From contig CP054838.1 of assembly GCA_028768545.1 (NCBI GenBank), positions 4,027,001 to 4,091,000 on the forward strand: a stretch of DNA of 64,000 nt, read 5' to 3'. Under the pieces are notes generated by a model. It worked only from the letters and a program-made list of their open reading frames with translations. It was not told where the DNA came from and ran no database searches. A program made the position numbers and the translations under genes. Within the stretch, counting starts at the first letter, position 1. Every line of letters starts with the position of its first letter. The DNA is from Desulfobacter sp. (GTDB taxonomy: Bacteria > Desulfobacterota > Desulfobacteria > Desulfobacterales > Desulfobacteraceae). This document shows positions 18,838 through 27,813 of this stretch, piece after piece.

Positions 18838-19723
18838 GGGAAAACCTTGGTAAATAGGTGGCATAAATTTTGGAATCCAGGGGCAAAGCGCCTTGAATTT
18901 CGCAGATTTGCCCTGCAAATTTTTAGGCCATGGCCATGGCTTTTTTGGGGTCAATCTTTGAAAGGCCAGCTGCGGCAGCCATGGCGGCATAGGCATCTCC
19001 AGCCCCGACCGTATCGGCAATTGAAATATTTTTTGAGGTCTGTGAATCAGAATGAACCGCGCCTTTTTTGGATACCCAAAGGCTTCCCTTTTCCCCCAGG
19101 GTAAGAATTACGCGTTTGGGCCCTTTTTCAAGCAGGCGGGCTGCCCGCTGTTCCAGTCCCATCCCCTGGTCTGGCACCAGCAGGCAAAGCTCTTCAAGGC
19201 TGAGTTTGAGGATGTCCGAAGCCCTGATGCTGAATGCGATTGTTTTTTTGGAATAACACCCGGGCCGAAGGTTGATGTCGCAAAAGGTTTGGGTTTCAGG
19301 GGGCAGGTGGTCAAGAACGGATTTTACAAGGCTGTGTCCATGGGGGGGTCGTTGAATCAAGGTGCCGAAATAAAAGAGTGCAGGACCTGATTCACTCAGG
19401 GCCTTTAGTCGGTGGTCAAAGACGATATGATCATAGGCCGTGTTTTGGGCAATGCAAAATTCATGTGACCCGTCCACGTCCATGACAACCTTTACCCTGC
19501 CGGTGGGAAAGAGAGTATCCCTTTGAATATCGCCCGGATCAAACCGGGCGGCCTCAACGGCCTCTATGGCATTTGAACCCAAGTCATCTTGTCCCACTCT
19601 CGAGATAAACCGGACATCAAATCCCAGTTTTTTAAGGTGAAAGGCAAAATTAAAGGGTGCGCCGCCGATGCGCCGATCGTCCAAAAACAGGTCGAACAGG
19701 ATTTCTCCGATTACCAGAATCAT
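18830..19723 (-). pseudogene. PfkB-family fructokinase with a premature TAA
   Basis: A ribokinase-family sugar kinase: N-terminal GEILFDLF, RIGGAPFNFAFHL substrate region, and the catalytic DTVGAGDAY near residue 240. Translation stops after 266 residues at TAA (18923-18925), but the same frame continues for 30 more codons (KFAGQICEIQGALP...), which match the usual fructokinase C-terminus, to a stop at 18830 that overlaps the sucrose-phosphate synthase start. Full length would be 297 residues. A serine codon TCA changed to TAA would explain it. The loss removes the last helices near the nucleotide site, so activity is doubtful. It is the first gene of the sucrose operon. Confidence 0.8.
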
Positions 19724-19782
19724 AAAATGGCTGCCTTGCCTTTGTCGGGAATTGTGTTCCCAAAGGTTTTGTATTGAAGATC

Positions 19783-19873
19783 ATCTCTAATTCTTTGTTT
19801 TTCGACTCTTTTTTTTGCGGCAGAAAATTTAAATTTTCCTGCGACCTGAATTCAAATTCTGATGATTAGAGAT
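19783..19873 (-). promoter_or_regulatory. Inverted repeat upstream of the sucrose operon
   Basis: Perfect 9-bp arms ATCTCTAAT (19783-19791) and ATTAGAGAT (19865-19873) lie about 60-150 bp upstream of the fructokinase start. Between them is the AT palindrome AAAATTTAAATTTT (19827-19840). The arrangement could be a looping operator or simply a long hairpin. No clear -35/-10 pair was found. Confidence 0.3.
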
Positions 19874-20011
19874 ATCCTGGAGTAAGAATAAAATGAGCTG
19901 AACAAATTAATTATAGCCCAACCGGTTTGATCAGGTCAAGGAGTTGCTTTCTTCCCTTGGCCATGGTCTGATACCCCGAAGATGGAAACACAGATCTAAA
20001 AAGGAGGCAAT

Positions 20012-20509
20012 ATGAACCGAAAAAGGAGGCATGCCTGGTCTGCCAAAATTGTGGTTTTAACCATTGCAGCTGTCATAGCCTTGGCCGGCATCGGGTGCAC
20101 CTTGGCGGATAAGAACACAAAAGAAACCCGGGTGAGAATTACCTCAAAGAATTTTAAAAAAATCAGCGGGGTGCAGTGGGTTTTAAGGCAAATGATTGAA
20201 AACGGAAAAACAGTTGATCTAAAAGGGGAGGAGCCTGCATTTGTTCAATTTCAACTGGATGGCAAACTCAGCGGGTTTGCCTCGGTCAACCGGTTTTTCG
20301 GCCAACTGGACATTGATGAAAAAGGGAGGCTTGAGTTTTCCAAATTCGGCAGCACCAGGATGGCAGGCCCTGAAGAATTGATGGACCAGGAAGATCGATT
20401 TTTAGAGATTTTTCAAAAATCAAACCGTATTTTTTTCTAAGGAATTTATCTCTATGCCCAGTCCAAAGACACCAATACCGAGCTGGTCTTTTATCTGCCG
20501 GTTGACTAG
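20012..20509 (+). pseudogene. META-domain lipoprotein with an internal TAA
   Basis: The ATG is preceded by AAGGAGG. A hydrophobic signal sequence ends at IALAGIGC, a loose lipobox (-3 is Gly), suggesting a lipoprotein. The mature part looks like a META/HslJ-type domain (SGVQWVLRQMIENGKTV, FQLDGKLSGFASVNRFFG). Translation stops at codon 143 (20438-20440), but the same frame continues for 22 codons (GIYLYAQSKDTNTELVFYLP) to a TAG at 20507-20509, and this tail is the expected last strand of the domain. So a single nonsense change probably truncates an otherwise intact gene. A functional truncated protein cannot be excluded. Confidence 0.7.
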
Positions 20510-20870
20510 ACAATCCGCATATTTCACGAATCGATTTTGACCCGGTTTTTTCAAATTGCTAGGAAATCGTCGGGATAAGGATGGCTGACAGGGTCATCGC
20601 ATGTAACTTTTATTAAGATTCGTCCTTACCCGGCTGGAATAGGTGAGGGGATTCCGTTAAATCTTAAGCGGTCGTCCTGACCGCTTAAGAAGCGGAAATG
20701 ATCGGACCTATGCCGTCCTGGCGGGCCGCTCATTTACGCCACTCCACCCCCTTCACCCTATCCCAGCCTGGCTCTCCTGGCTTGCTATAGTATATGAGCA
20801 TCGAACAAAATTTTCCTAGACATCGCTGCACAGATACGATATATATAGCAATAAACACAAGGAGTTGCCA

Positions 20871-21989
20871 ATGAACGAAAAAAAATCTCTTGAAACTTTT
20901 TTTGACAATATTCAGGACCCCAGACACCACAATAAGCTTCATAATTTAATTGATGTCGTCATCATCGCAATTTGTGCGGTAGTTGCTGGCGCAGACACTT
21001 ATGAGCAAATTGAAAACTTTGGCAAAAAGAGAAAAAGGTGGTTGTCAAAATTTCTAAGCCTTCCCCATGGGATACCCTCCCATGACACCTTTGGCAGAAT
21101 TTTTGAAAGGATGAACCCGAATGAATTTCAGAGCAGTTTTATGCACTGGGTTCAGTCGGTTGCAAAGATGACCAAAGGTCAAGTCATTGCAATCGACGGC
21201 AAAACTCTAAGGCGTTCACACGATACCTCCAATGATAAGAAAGCCATTCATATGATCAGTTCGTGGGCTTCGTCTAATAAAGTGGTTTTAGGGCAATTAA
21301 AAACCGAAGAAAAATCAAATGAAATTACGGCCATTCCAAATCTTTTAAAACTTTTAGATATCTCGGGCTGCATTATAACCATTGATGCCATGGGCACTCA
21401 AAAGAAAATCGCTGAAACCATAATAAACAAAGGGTGTGACTATGTCCTTGCCCTGAAAGAAAATCATAAAACCTTGCATGATGAAGCGGTACTTTTTTTC
21501 AATAAAATGGAAGAAATGAAAAATCAGGGGTACCAGTTTAATGAACAGACCAGTGTTGACGGAGGGCACGGTCGAGTCGAAACGCGCAGGGCTGTGATAA
21601 CCTCTGATATTGATTGGTTTGAAGATAAAAAAAGTTGGAAAGGTTTGAAAAGTATTGGAATGATTGAATCCACCCGGGAAATGGACGGCCAGATCAGTCA
21701 TGAAAAGCGATATTATATATCGAGCCTGGATAGCGACCCCAATATTTTTGGTAATGCTGTCAGGAGGCATTGGGGAATTGAAAATTCAGTGCATTGGGTA
21801 TTGGATATTGCGTTCCGTGAAGACGAAAGCAGAGTCAGAAAGGGGAACTCTCCTGAGAATTTTGCAGCGATTCGGCACATTGCATTAAATTTATTACGGA
21901 ACAATAAGACATTTAAAGGGAGTGTAAAAACCAAAAGGTTGAATGCTGCTATGGATATCAAATATCTGAAGGAAGTTATGTTTGGATGA
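20871..21989 (+). CDS. ISAs1-family transposase
   Basis: 372 residues from ATG 20871 (GGAG upstream). The N-terminal DDE_Tnp_1-associated region (ETFFDNIQDPRHHNKLHNLIDVVIIAICAV, spread over residues about 6-35) is followed by the DDE domain with VIAIDGKTLRRS (first Asp), ITIDAMGTQKKIAE (second Asp) and the C-terminal HWGIENSVHWVLDIAFREDESR with the catalytic Glu. The gene is intact, although its right terminal repeat is now separated by another IS. Confidence 0.93.
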   Translation: MNEKKSLETFFDNIQDPRHHNKLHNLIDVVIIAICAVVAGADTYEQIENFGKKRKRWLSKFLSLPHGIPSHDTFGRIFERMNPNEFQSSFMHWVQSVAKMTKGQVIAIDGKTLRRSHDTSNDKKAIHMISSWASSNKVVLGQLKTEEKSNEITAIPNLLKLLDISGCIITIDAMGTQKKIAETIINKGCDYVLALKENHKTLHDEAVLFFNKMEEMKNQGYQFNEQTSVDGGHGRVETRRAVITSDIDWFEDKKSWKGLKSIGMIESTREMDGQISHEKRYYISSLDSDPNIFGNAVRRHWGIENSVHWVLDIAFREDESRVRKGNSPENFAAIRHIALNLLRNNKTFKGSVKTKRLNAAMDIKYLKEVMFG

Positions 21990-22012
21990 TACTTGAACCA
22001 ATCAAAATTATA

Positions 22013-23463
22013 GAGGACGTTCAAAATTCTGTGTCAGTTGAATGAAAGCTGATATACTCAGCTAAATAAGGAGAACTGACATGACCGAAGAAAACACCGA
22101 ATTTGATTTTCAAAAAGCCCTTAAAGGCATCCAGGAAGGTAAACCCTTCACAGGTAAGGGCGGCGTCCTTACATCATTAATCAAAAATCTTGCTGAAGCT
22201 GCTCTTGAAGGAGAGTTGGAGTCCCATCTCGGGCAGGAAGTTTCTGCCAACCGCCGTAATGGAAAAAGCAAAAAGACCATTAAATCCCTGGATGGTAAAT
22301 TTGAGCTGGAAACCCCGCGTGACAGGGCCGGAACCTTCTCTCCACAGATCGTCAAAAAACATCAGACAACGCTCAGCGATGAAATTGAAAGAAAGATAAT
22401 AGCCCTTTACGGCCTGGGCATGAGTTATAATGATATGGCTTCCCATTTACAGGAAATCTATGGACTTGAGATTTCAAATGCCACTCTGAGCACCATTACC
22501 GATAAAATCATCTATACCGTCAAAGAATGGCAGGCCAGGCCGTTGGAAAATGTGTACCCAATCATATGGCTTGATGCCATACATTATAAAGTACGAGAAA
22601 ACGGAAAGGTCGCCAGCAAAGCCGTTTACACAATTCTTGGGGTGAATATCGAGGGCCGCAAAGAGGTTCTTGGGCTGTACATATCCGAGAATGAGGGTGC
22701 GAACTTCTGGCTGCAGGTGTTAACAGACCTTTCAAACCGAGGGGTAAAAGATATCCTGATTGCCTGTGTTGATGGTCTAAAAGGTTTTCCCGAGGCCATT
22801 GAGACCATATTCCCGGACACAGAAGTTCAACTCTGCGTAGTCCACCAGATCCGAAATTCATTGAAATACGTTGGTTCCAAAAATAAAAAGGAATTTATGG
22901 CAGATCTAAAACGTGTTTATAAAGCGGTCAATAAGGATCTGGCCGAAGAAGAACTGGATATCTTGGAAAATAAATGGAATGACAAATACCCGATTGTGAT
23001 AAAATCCTGGCGGAACAACTGGGAACGCCTCAGTCATTTCTTTAAATATCCAGAAGAGATTCGACGGATAATATACACCACAAATACCATTGAGGCTGTG
23101 CATCGACAGTTTCGAAAACTGACCAAAACAAAGGGATCATTCCCGAACCAGGACAGCCTGTTAAAGCTGCTTTACATGGGGATCCAGAACGCCAGTAAAA
23201 AATGGACAATGCCGATTCAAAATTGGTCACTGACAATTTCCCAGTTGGCAATTTTCTTTGAAGGCCGGCTGGATAAAGAGCTGGGAATTTGATAGGGATT
23301 TATTTACAGATGGAAAAGATGGTTCCAGGAACTCCACTCCAGCAAAAATCAACTCCTCCGACGTGGCTGATTGAAGGCCCATTCTCGGACCTGACTTTTA
23401 CTTCCGCTGGCGCTGAGGCAGATCCGGGAACCGAAACCGTGACACAGAATTCTGAACATTCCC
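22013..23463 (+). mobile_element. IS256-family insertion sequence, copy 2 (nested in ISAs1)
   Basis: 1,451 bp, the same length as copy 1 and nearly identical. The flanks AAATTATA (22005-22012) and AAACTATA (23464-23471) agree at 7 of 8 bases, an eroded or mutated target duplication. The insertion is 23 bp after the ISAs1 transposase stop codon. Same orientation as copy 1. Confidence 0.9.
22081..23292 (+). CDS. IS256-family transposase
   Basis: 403 residues. Differs from copy 1 by four substitutions (H to Y in IIHTV, V to I in PIVWL, G to A in KVGSK, N to D in NQNSL). The catalytic Asp, Asp and Glu regions are intact, so it is predicted to be active. Confidence 0.95.
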   Translation: MTEENTEFDFQKALKGIQEGKPFTGKGGVLTSLIKNLAEAALEGELESHLGQEVSANRRNGKSKKTIKSLDGKFELETPRDRAGTFSPQIVKKHQTTLSDEIERKIIALYGLGMSYNDMASHLQEIYGLEISNATLSTITDKIIYTVKEWQARPLENVYPIIWLDAIHYKVRENGKVASKAVYTILGVNIEGRKEVLGLYISENEGANFWLQVLTDLSNRGVKDILIACVDGLKGFPEAIETIFPDTEVQLCVVHQIRNSLKYVGSKNKKEFMADLKRVYKAVNKDLAEEELDILENKWNDKYPIVIKSWRNNWERLSHFFKYPEEIRRIIYTTNTIEAVHRQFRKLTKTKGSFPNQDSLLKLLYMGIQNASKKWTMPIQNWSLTISQLAIFFEGRLDKELGI

Positions 23464-23591
23464 AAACTATAGGCACTTTACAATATTTACATGCGTGAGC
23501 CCTGGCGCCCCAACCTCTTTGCTTGCACAGATTTTTGGAACATGCTAGTATTAAAAAATCGCCTTGTGATCATTGTCCGGAGAAAAACAAT

Positions 23592-24755
23592 ATGGACCTG
23601 AAAAGGAAATTGTTCAGACAAACAGAATCCCCCAATTTACAACCAGAGGATTCGTGTATGGACGCTGATTATGACAGATTGATTTCATCTGTCAGCCATA
23701 ATGATCTTTCCTTTGAAAGCACTCAAATTGCAGACCGCATGGACCAGTGGATCCTGGCCTGGCTCAATCACCGGGACACGCAGGGAAAAGGCTTGGCCCT
23801 GAATCTATTGCTTGACCGGGTATCCCATTTCAACACCATGGTCACCTCCAGAATTATTCAGGACAAAATCAATGAACTTGAAATCCGAAACAATATGGTC
23901 CCGCCCCTGCCCTTCTGCTGGATTTCCATGGGCTCTGATGCCAGAGGAGAACAGGTTGTCCGTACGGACCAGGACAATGCCCTGATCTATGCCGACCCGT
24001 CAAAAGAGAATAAAACAATCGCATTTGACTATTTTAAGGCACTTGCCCGGGAAGTGACCCAGGGGCTTGATCAATTTGGATTCACCCTTTGCAAAGGCAA
24101 TGTCATGGCCACAAATCCGGACTGGTGCAGACCCTTGGGCCATTGGCTTAGGGCCCTGGACAATTGGGTGGGGTCCACAGATCCGGATGCTGTCCGAAAG
24201 CTGACCATTCTCCTGGATTTCAAAGCCATTTTCGGAGACCGGCGCCTGGCTGCCACACTCCATGCCAGGGTATTTCAAAACTTTAATGCCCATTCTTCGG
24301 CCAGCCATCTTCTGGTCCGGGACGACCAATTATTTGCCGCCCCGAAAACCCGGTTCAACCGGATCAATACCCGACAAAAACCCGGGTGCAAATCCTGTTT
24401 CAACATCAAGACCCAGGCCATTGCCCACATTGTTAACGGTGCCAGGCTCTTTGCCGTAAACCATGGCATCCAGATTCCCTCGACCCTCAAACGGTTGGAA
24501 CGGCTCAGGGATGAAAGCATTCTCACCCAGACTGAATTTGACACCCTTACCCATGCCTTTGTCTTTTTGACCCGGATCAAACTCATCTCCCACCTGGACA
24601 AGACTAAAAAAGAGCTGGACCATAATTGGGTTGACATATCCATTCTCGATTCAAAACAAAAAAAACAATTACACCGGACGTTGGATGTTGTGGTCCAATT
24701 CCAGAAAAAAATGGTCAAAACCTATAACCAGGCATGGCTGAACTTTTTTAATTGA
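23592..24755 (+). CDS. DUF294-type putative nucleotidyltransferase
   Basis: 387 residues from ATG 23592, chosen for its GGAG Shine-Dalgarno; the frame is open back to the ISAs1 end at 23504. The segment WISMGSDARGEQVVRTDQDNALIY (residues about 118-140) is the G-S-x-A-R-G-E...D-x-D active site of the GlnD/DUF294 nucleotidyltransferase group, and the second half matches the DUF294 substrate-binding-type domain. Related proteins usually carry N-terminal cyclic-nucleotide-binding and CBS domains; here both are missing, and the gene begins right beside an IS end. The start of a longer gene may have been replaced. It precedes the HD-GYP gene by 30 bp and is probably co-transcribed with it. Confidence 0.78.
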   Translation: MDLKRKLFRQTESPNLQPEDSCMDADYDRLISSVSHNDLSFESTQIADRMDQWILAWLNHRDTQGKGLALNLLLDRVSHFNTMVTSRIIQDKINELEIRNNMVPPLPFCWISMGSDARGEQVVRTDQDNALIYADPSKENKTIAFDYFKALAREVTQGLDQFGFTLCKGNVMATNPDWCRPLGHWLRALDNWVGSTDPDAVRKLTILLDFKAIFGDRRLAATLHARVFQNFNAHSSASHLLVRDDQLFAAPKTRFNRINTRQKPGCKSCFNIKTQAIAHIVNGARLFAVNHGIQIPSTLKRLERLRDESILTQTEFDTLTHAFVFLTRIKLISHLDKTKKELDHNWVDISILDSKQKKQLHRTLDVVVQFQKKMVKTYNQAWLNFFN

Positions 24756-24785
24756 TAAATTTTTAATAGATATGGACCAGCGCCC

Positions 24786-26024
24786 ATGCTCCCTTGTAAT
24801 CAGGGCGCTTCCCGGAGGAATGAAGACTTGGAAAACCATCGTTACAAAGCCTATTTCAGACTCTTTGCCCAGGTCAGCAAACAGATCCATGCCAACACCG
24901 CCACCACGGACATCCTGGTCTGTATTGTGGAAAATATCACCAAAATTCTTAGGGCCAAAGGGGCCATTTTCTGGATTCTCAACACTGCCCAGGAAAAAAT
25001 CCAGACCAAGATCAGCCATGGATTTGACTATCAAAGCCTGTCCAGGGTTGATTTTCCAACCCTAATGACTTTGTTTGACCCCCAAACCCTTGACCCCATT
25101 GCCATCACCGATGCCAGAAATGATCAGCGAATACCCGACCTGGAACGGCTGGGCAAACATCTTATCAATGCCATAACAGGTCAGTATTTTGATATCACCG
25201 GCCCGTATAAAGGGCTTTTGGCCGTATATTTCACCGGAAACCAGACCCTGGACAAAACGGAACTGGAGCTTCTCTCGGCCCTCGGGGAACAAGGGGCCAT
25301 TGCCCTTGAAAAAGCCTTTGGATATGACAAAAAAATGCTGGATCTTTACGGCCAGATCATCCAGGGATTTGCCCTGGCCATTGAGGCAAGGGACCCTGTC
25401 ACCCACGGCCACTCCCTTACCGTGGCAAGGCTGGCCAAGGCCACGGCCCTGCAGATGGGGCTCAACAAAAAAGAGGCGGATCTGATCCACAATGCAGGCA
25501 TCCTCCACGATATCGGAAAAATCGGAACCCGGGATAAAATTCTTGACCACTTGGGCAGGCTCTCTGAAAAAGAGATGGACCTGATCCGGCAGCATCCGGT
25601 CATCGGGGCGGATATTCTAGGCCCTTTGACATTCTTAGGGGAAATCGCGCCCCTGGTCCGCTCCCATCATGAATTATTCAACGGTAAAGGATATCACGAG
25701 GGTAAAAAAGGGGAAGACATTCCTTTGGGGGCAAGGATTCTTACCCTTTGCAATGCATTTGAAACCATGATCACAGGCCGCCCCGACATCCCGAAAAAAG
25801 ATTTGGCCCAAGCATTGACCCAATTAAAACAGGGGGTCGGCTCCCGGTTTGATCCCAAGGTGGTCAAAGCCTTTTTTGATATGATCAAGTCCGATGACAA
25901 AATCCTAGAGATCAATGAATCCATTGACCACTGCATGGACCTTTTAGGCCAGAATATGGAACGTCTGGCAAAACAAAACCAGGTTGAAAAAAAACTGGCC
26001 AATCCGTTTTCAGGATTTTTCTAA
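24786..26024 (+). CDS. GAF and HD-GYP domain protein (putative c-di-GMP phosphodiesterase)
   Basis: 412 residues. A GAF-like sensor (residues about 25-180) is followed by an HD-GYP domain (about 190-360) with HNAGILHDIGKIG (HD) and HHELFNGKGYHEG (the GYP segment; here G-K-G-Y-H, so the literal GYP triplet is changed). HD-GYP enzymes hydrolyse cyclic di-GMP to pGpG or GMP using two or three metal ions. The start is uncertain: ATG 24786 lacks a Shine-Dalgarno, while TTG 24828 has GGAGG nine bases upstream and would drop 14 residues that look unrelated to the domain. No membrane helix, so cytoplasmic. Confidence 0.85.
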   Translation: MLPCNQGASRRNEDLENHRYKAYFRLFAQVSKQIHANTATTDILVCIVENITKILRAKGAIFWILNTAQEKIQTKISHGFDYQSLSRVDFPTLMTLFDPQTLDPIAITDARNDQRIPDLERLGKHLINAITGQYFDITGPYKGLLAVYFTGNQTLDKTELELLSALGEQGAIALEKAFGYDKKMLDLYGQIIQGFALAIEARDPVTHGHSLTVARLAKATALQMGLNKKEADLIHNAGILHDIGKIGTRDKILDHLGRLSEKEMDLIRQHPVIGADILGPLTFLGEIAPLVRSHHELFNGKGYHEGKKGEDIPLGARILTLCNAFETMITGRPDIPKKDLAQALTQLKQGVGSRFDPKVVKAFFDMIKSDDKILEINESIDHCMDLLGQNMERLAKQNQVEKKLANPFSGFF

Positions 26025-26121
26025 ACCGAAGAATAAAATTTTCCATCCTTGAATTGGGCGCCTCTAAACGCAAAAGGCACTATTCTGGCCACACACTATT
26101 TTTCAAACAAAGGAAAACAGA

Positions 26122-27813
26122 TCATCCCCCCAGACCCAGCCCCCCGGGATTCATAATCCCGTTTGGATCCAGATGTGCCTTAAGGGCCCTTAAGATATCC
26201 ATCTGCTGCTTTCCCAAATGACGTTCCATAAACGGGGCCATCATCCGGCCCACCCCGTGGTGGTGGCTCAAAGATCCCCCGGCCCGTTCAATGGCATCAA
26301 GAATGGACTGCTGATAAACTCTAAAGGACTCAATCTCGGTCATCCGGGTAATAAAAATAAAATACAGATTGGTGCCCTGTCCATAGAAATGGGAGGCATG
26401 GGTCATGCAGATGGTATCCGGCCTTGCCTTTACCACGGCCCTGACCTCTTGGTGAAGATGGTGAAGATTTTCCCAGCTAGTCGAGCATTCCAAAGTGTCG
26501 ATCAGCACCCCGTAGTCATTGAGGGCATCCCTCATATAGGGATCTGAGAACCTGCCGTGATACCATTTTTTCATGGGATAGCCGGTAAGATACATCCCTT
26601 TGTGCTGCCGTGAAATTTTTTTCACCTGCCTTGTGACATTATCTGCAAATCCTTTTTCACCTTCAGCCTGGCCCATGACAAGACAGCGGCTGCCTTTTTT
26701 CATCCCCTTAAATTTAAGAATTTTGTCTAAAATCCCCCCTTCAAGGTGGTACATTTCCATGGCCACATCTGTTTCTTCTGCATCGGATATCCTGAAAATG
26801 GCCGGCATGCCGAACCGGCCCTGGCTGATCGTCCGCCCGGCTTTCACGGCAGACTTAAAATCCGGAAACATAAAGGCAAACTGATTATTATTTTGGGGCA
26901 GATATTCAAAGACTTTCAGGGTAAGGGAAACCAGAACCCCGAAACTGCCTTCGCTTCCTTTCATAATCTCGTTGACTTTAGGGCCTGTGGCAGTTGCAGG
27001 ATAGGCAAGGGTCTTAAAACTGCCCGCCGGGGTCACATATTCCTGGGCAATGACCAGATCGGCAGCATCCCCGTACAATGAGGAGGCCTGGCCCGATCCC
27101 AAGGCTGCGATCCAGCCGCCCACAGAGGAAAATTCAAAACTTTGGGGAAAATGCCCTCCGGTATAGGCCTTTTGAGCGCCAAGGATCTTGGGTGCCTGAT
27201 TCAGCATCTCTTCGTAAACAGGCCCCATCATGCCCGGCTCCACAACAATGGTCTGATCTGTCTCATTAAACTCAATCAATTGGTTCATGTGGGTGGACAT
27301 CACCAGGATCACCCCGCCCCTGGGACAAGAGAGCCCAAAGGTGACTGAACTCCCCCCCCCGTAGACATGAACCGGGATCTTATGTTTGTGACAGATGTTT
27401 ACCACCCCTGCCACATCCGCCCTGGACCTGGGATGGACCACCAGATCGCAGATTGTTTCCACCCGTTCCTGCCTCAACCGCATTAAATCTTCCATGGCTT
27501 TGCCGGAAGCATATTTGAGCCTTTCATATCCGGCCAGGGAAATGTTTTCCCGGCCCACCACCTTTTCTATGGCCTGGACCGCCTTGGGATTCAGGGCAGA
27601 CGGCAGATCTTGGGGTACAGCCCCCTCCCCTGTACCAGAGGTGACGGCAAAATCCGTGTCTGCCATGGCAAGACCCTTTTGGATCACCTTTAAAAATCCT
27701 GAGCTGGGATTTTTAAAGGCATCAGGGGCGCCCCATTTAAAAACAGAACGAAAAGAATTGGGTTCAGGTAAGGTTTCTATCCATTGGGGAGTCTCTTGGG
27801 ATTTTTTTTTCAT
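26122..27813 (-). CDS. Alkyldihydroxyacetonephosphate synthase-like FAD enzyme
   Basis: 563 residues. The FAD-binding PP-loop reads VHVYGGGSSVTFGLSCP (about residue 155), followed by TGGHFPQSFEFSSVGGWIA and MKGSEGSFGVLV, all placed as in alkyl-DHAP synthase (AGPS). The diagnostic histidine cluster SHHHGVG near the C-terminus is present, with a final NPGGLG. AGPS exchanges the acyl chain of acyl-DHAP for a fatty alcohol, giving the ether bond of ether lipids; related VAO-family flavoenzymes are D-lactate or glycolate oxidases, but the HHH motif favours AGPS. Its start overlaps the kinase stop by 4 bp. The genes before it are an FGGY kinase, GlpD and a FadR-type regulator. Confidence 0.75.
   Translation of the reverse strand: MKKKSQETPQWIETLPEPNSFRSVFKWGAPDAFKNPSSGFLKVIQKGLAMADTDFAVTSGTGEGAVPQDLPSALNPKAVQAIEKVVGRENISLAGYERLKYASGKAMEDLMRLRQERVETICDLVVHPRSRADVAGVVNICHKHKIPVHVYGGGSSVTFGLSCPRGGVILVMSTHMNQLIEFNETDQTIVVEPGMMGPVYEEMLNQAPKILGAQKAYTGGHFPQSFEFSSVGGWIAALGSGQASSLYGDAADLVIAQEYVTPAGSFKTLAYPATATGPKVNEIMKGSEGSFGVLVSLTLKVFEYLPQNNNQFAFMFPDFKSAVKAGRTISQGRFGMPAIFRISDAEETDVAMEMYHLEGGILDKILKFKGMKKGSRCLVMGQAEGEKGFADNVTRQVKKISRQHKGMYLTGYPMKKWYHGRFSDPYMRDALNDYGVLIDTLECSTSWENLHHLHQEVRAVVKARPDTICMTHASHFYGQGTNLYFIFITRMTEIESFRVYQQSILDAIERAGGSLSHHHGVGRMMAPFMERHLGKQQMDILRALKAHLDPNGIMNPGGLGLGG

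Larger units (their letters stand above)
20589..23504 (+). mobile_element. ISAs1-family element, interrupted by IS256 copy 2
   Basis: The left end CAGGGTCATCGCATGTAA (from 20589) and the reverse complement of the right end CAGGGCTCACGCATGTAA (to 23504) form inverted terminal repeats; the shared core is CGCATGTAA. The transposase gene lies inside, and an IS256-family copy (22013-23463) has inserted between the transposase stop and the right end. Without the nested element the unit is about 1.46 kb, normal for ISAs1. I see no clear target duplication. Confidence 0.75.

Noticed and set aside
12944..23463. A composite transposon formed by IS256 copies 1 and 2 in the same orientation
   Set aside because: Each copy has its own target duplication (perfect for copy 1, 7 of 8 for copy 2), and copy 1 sits inside a gene whose two halves flank it, so they are separate simple insertions.
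27350..27361. C9 (G9 on the coding strand) tract in the AGPS-like gene as a phase-variation site
   Set aside because: The nine G bases encode the three glycines of the FAD-binding loop in the correct frame; length variation would only inactivate the gene.
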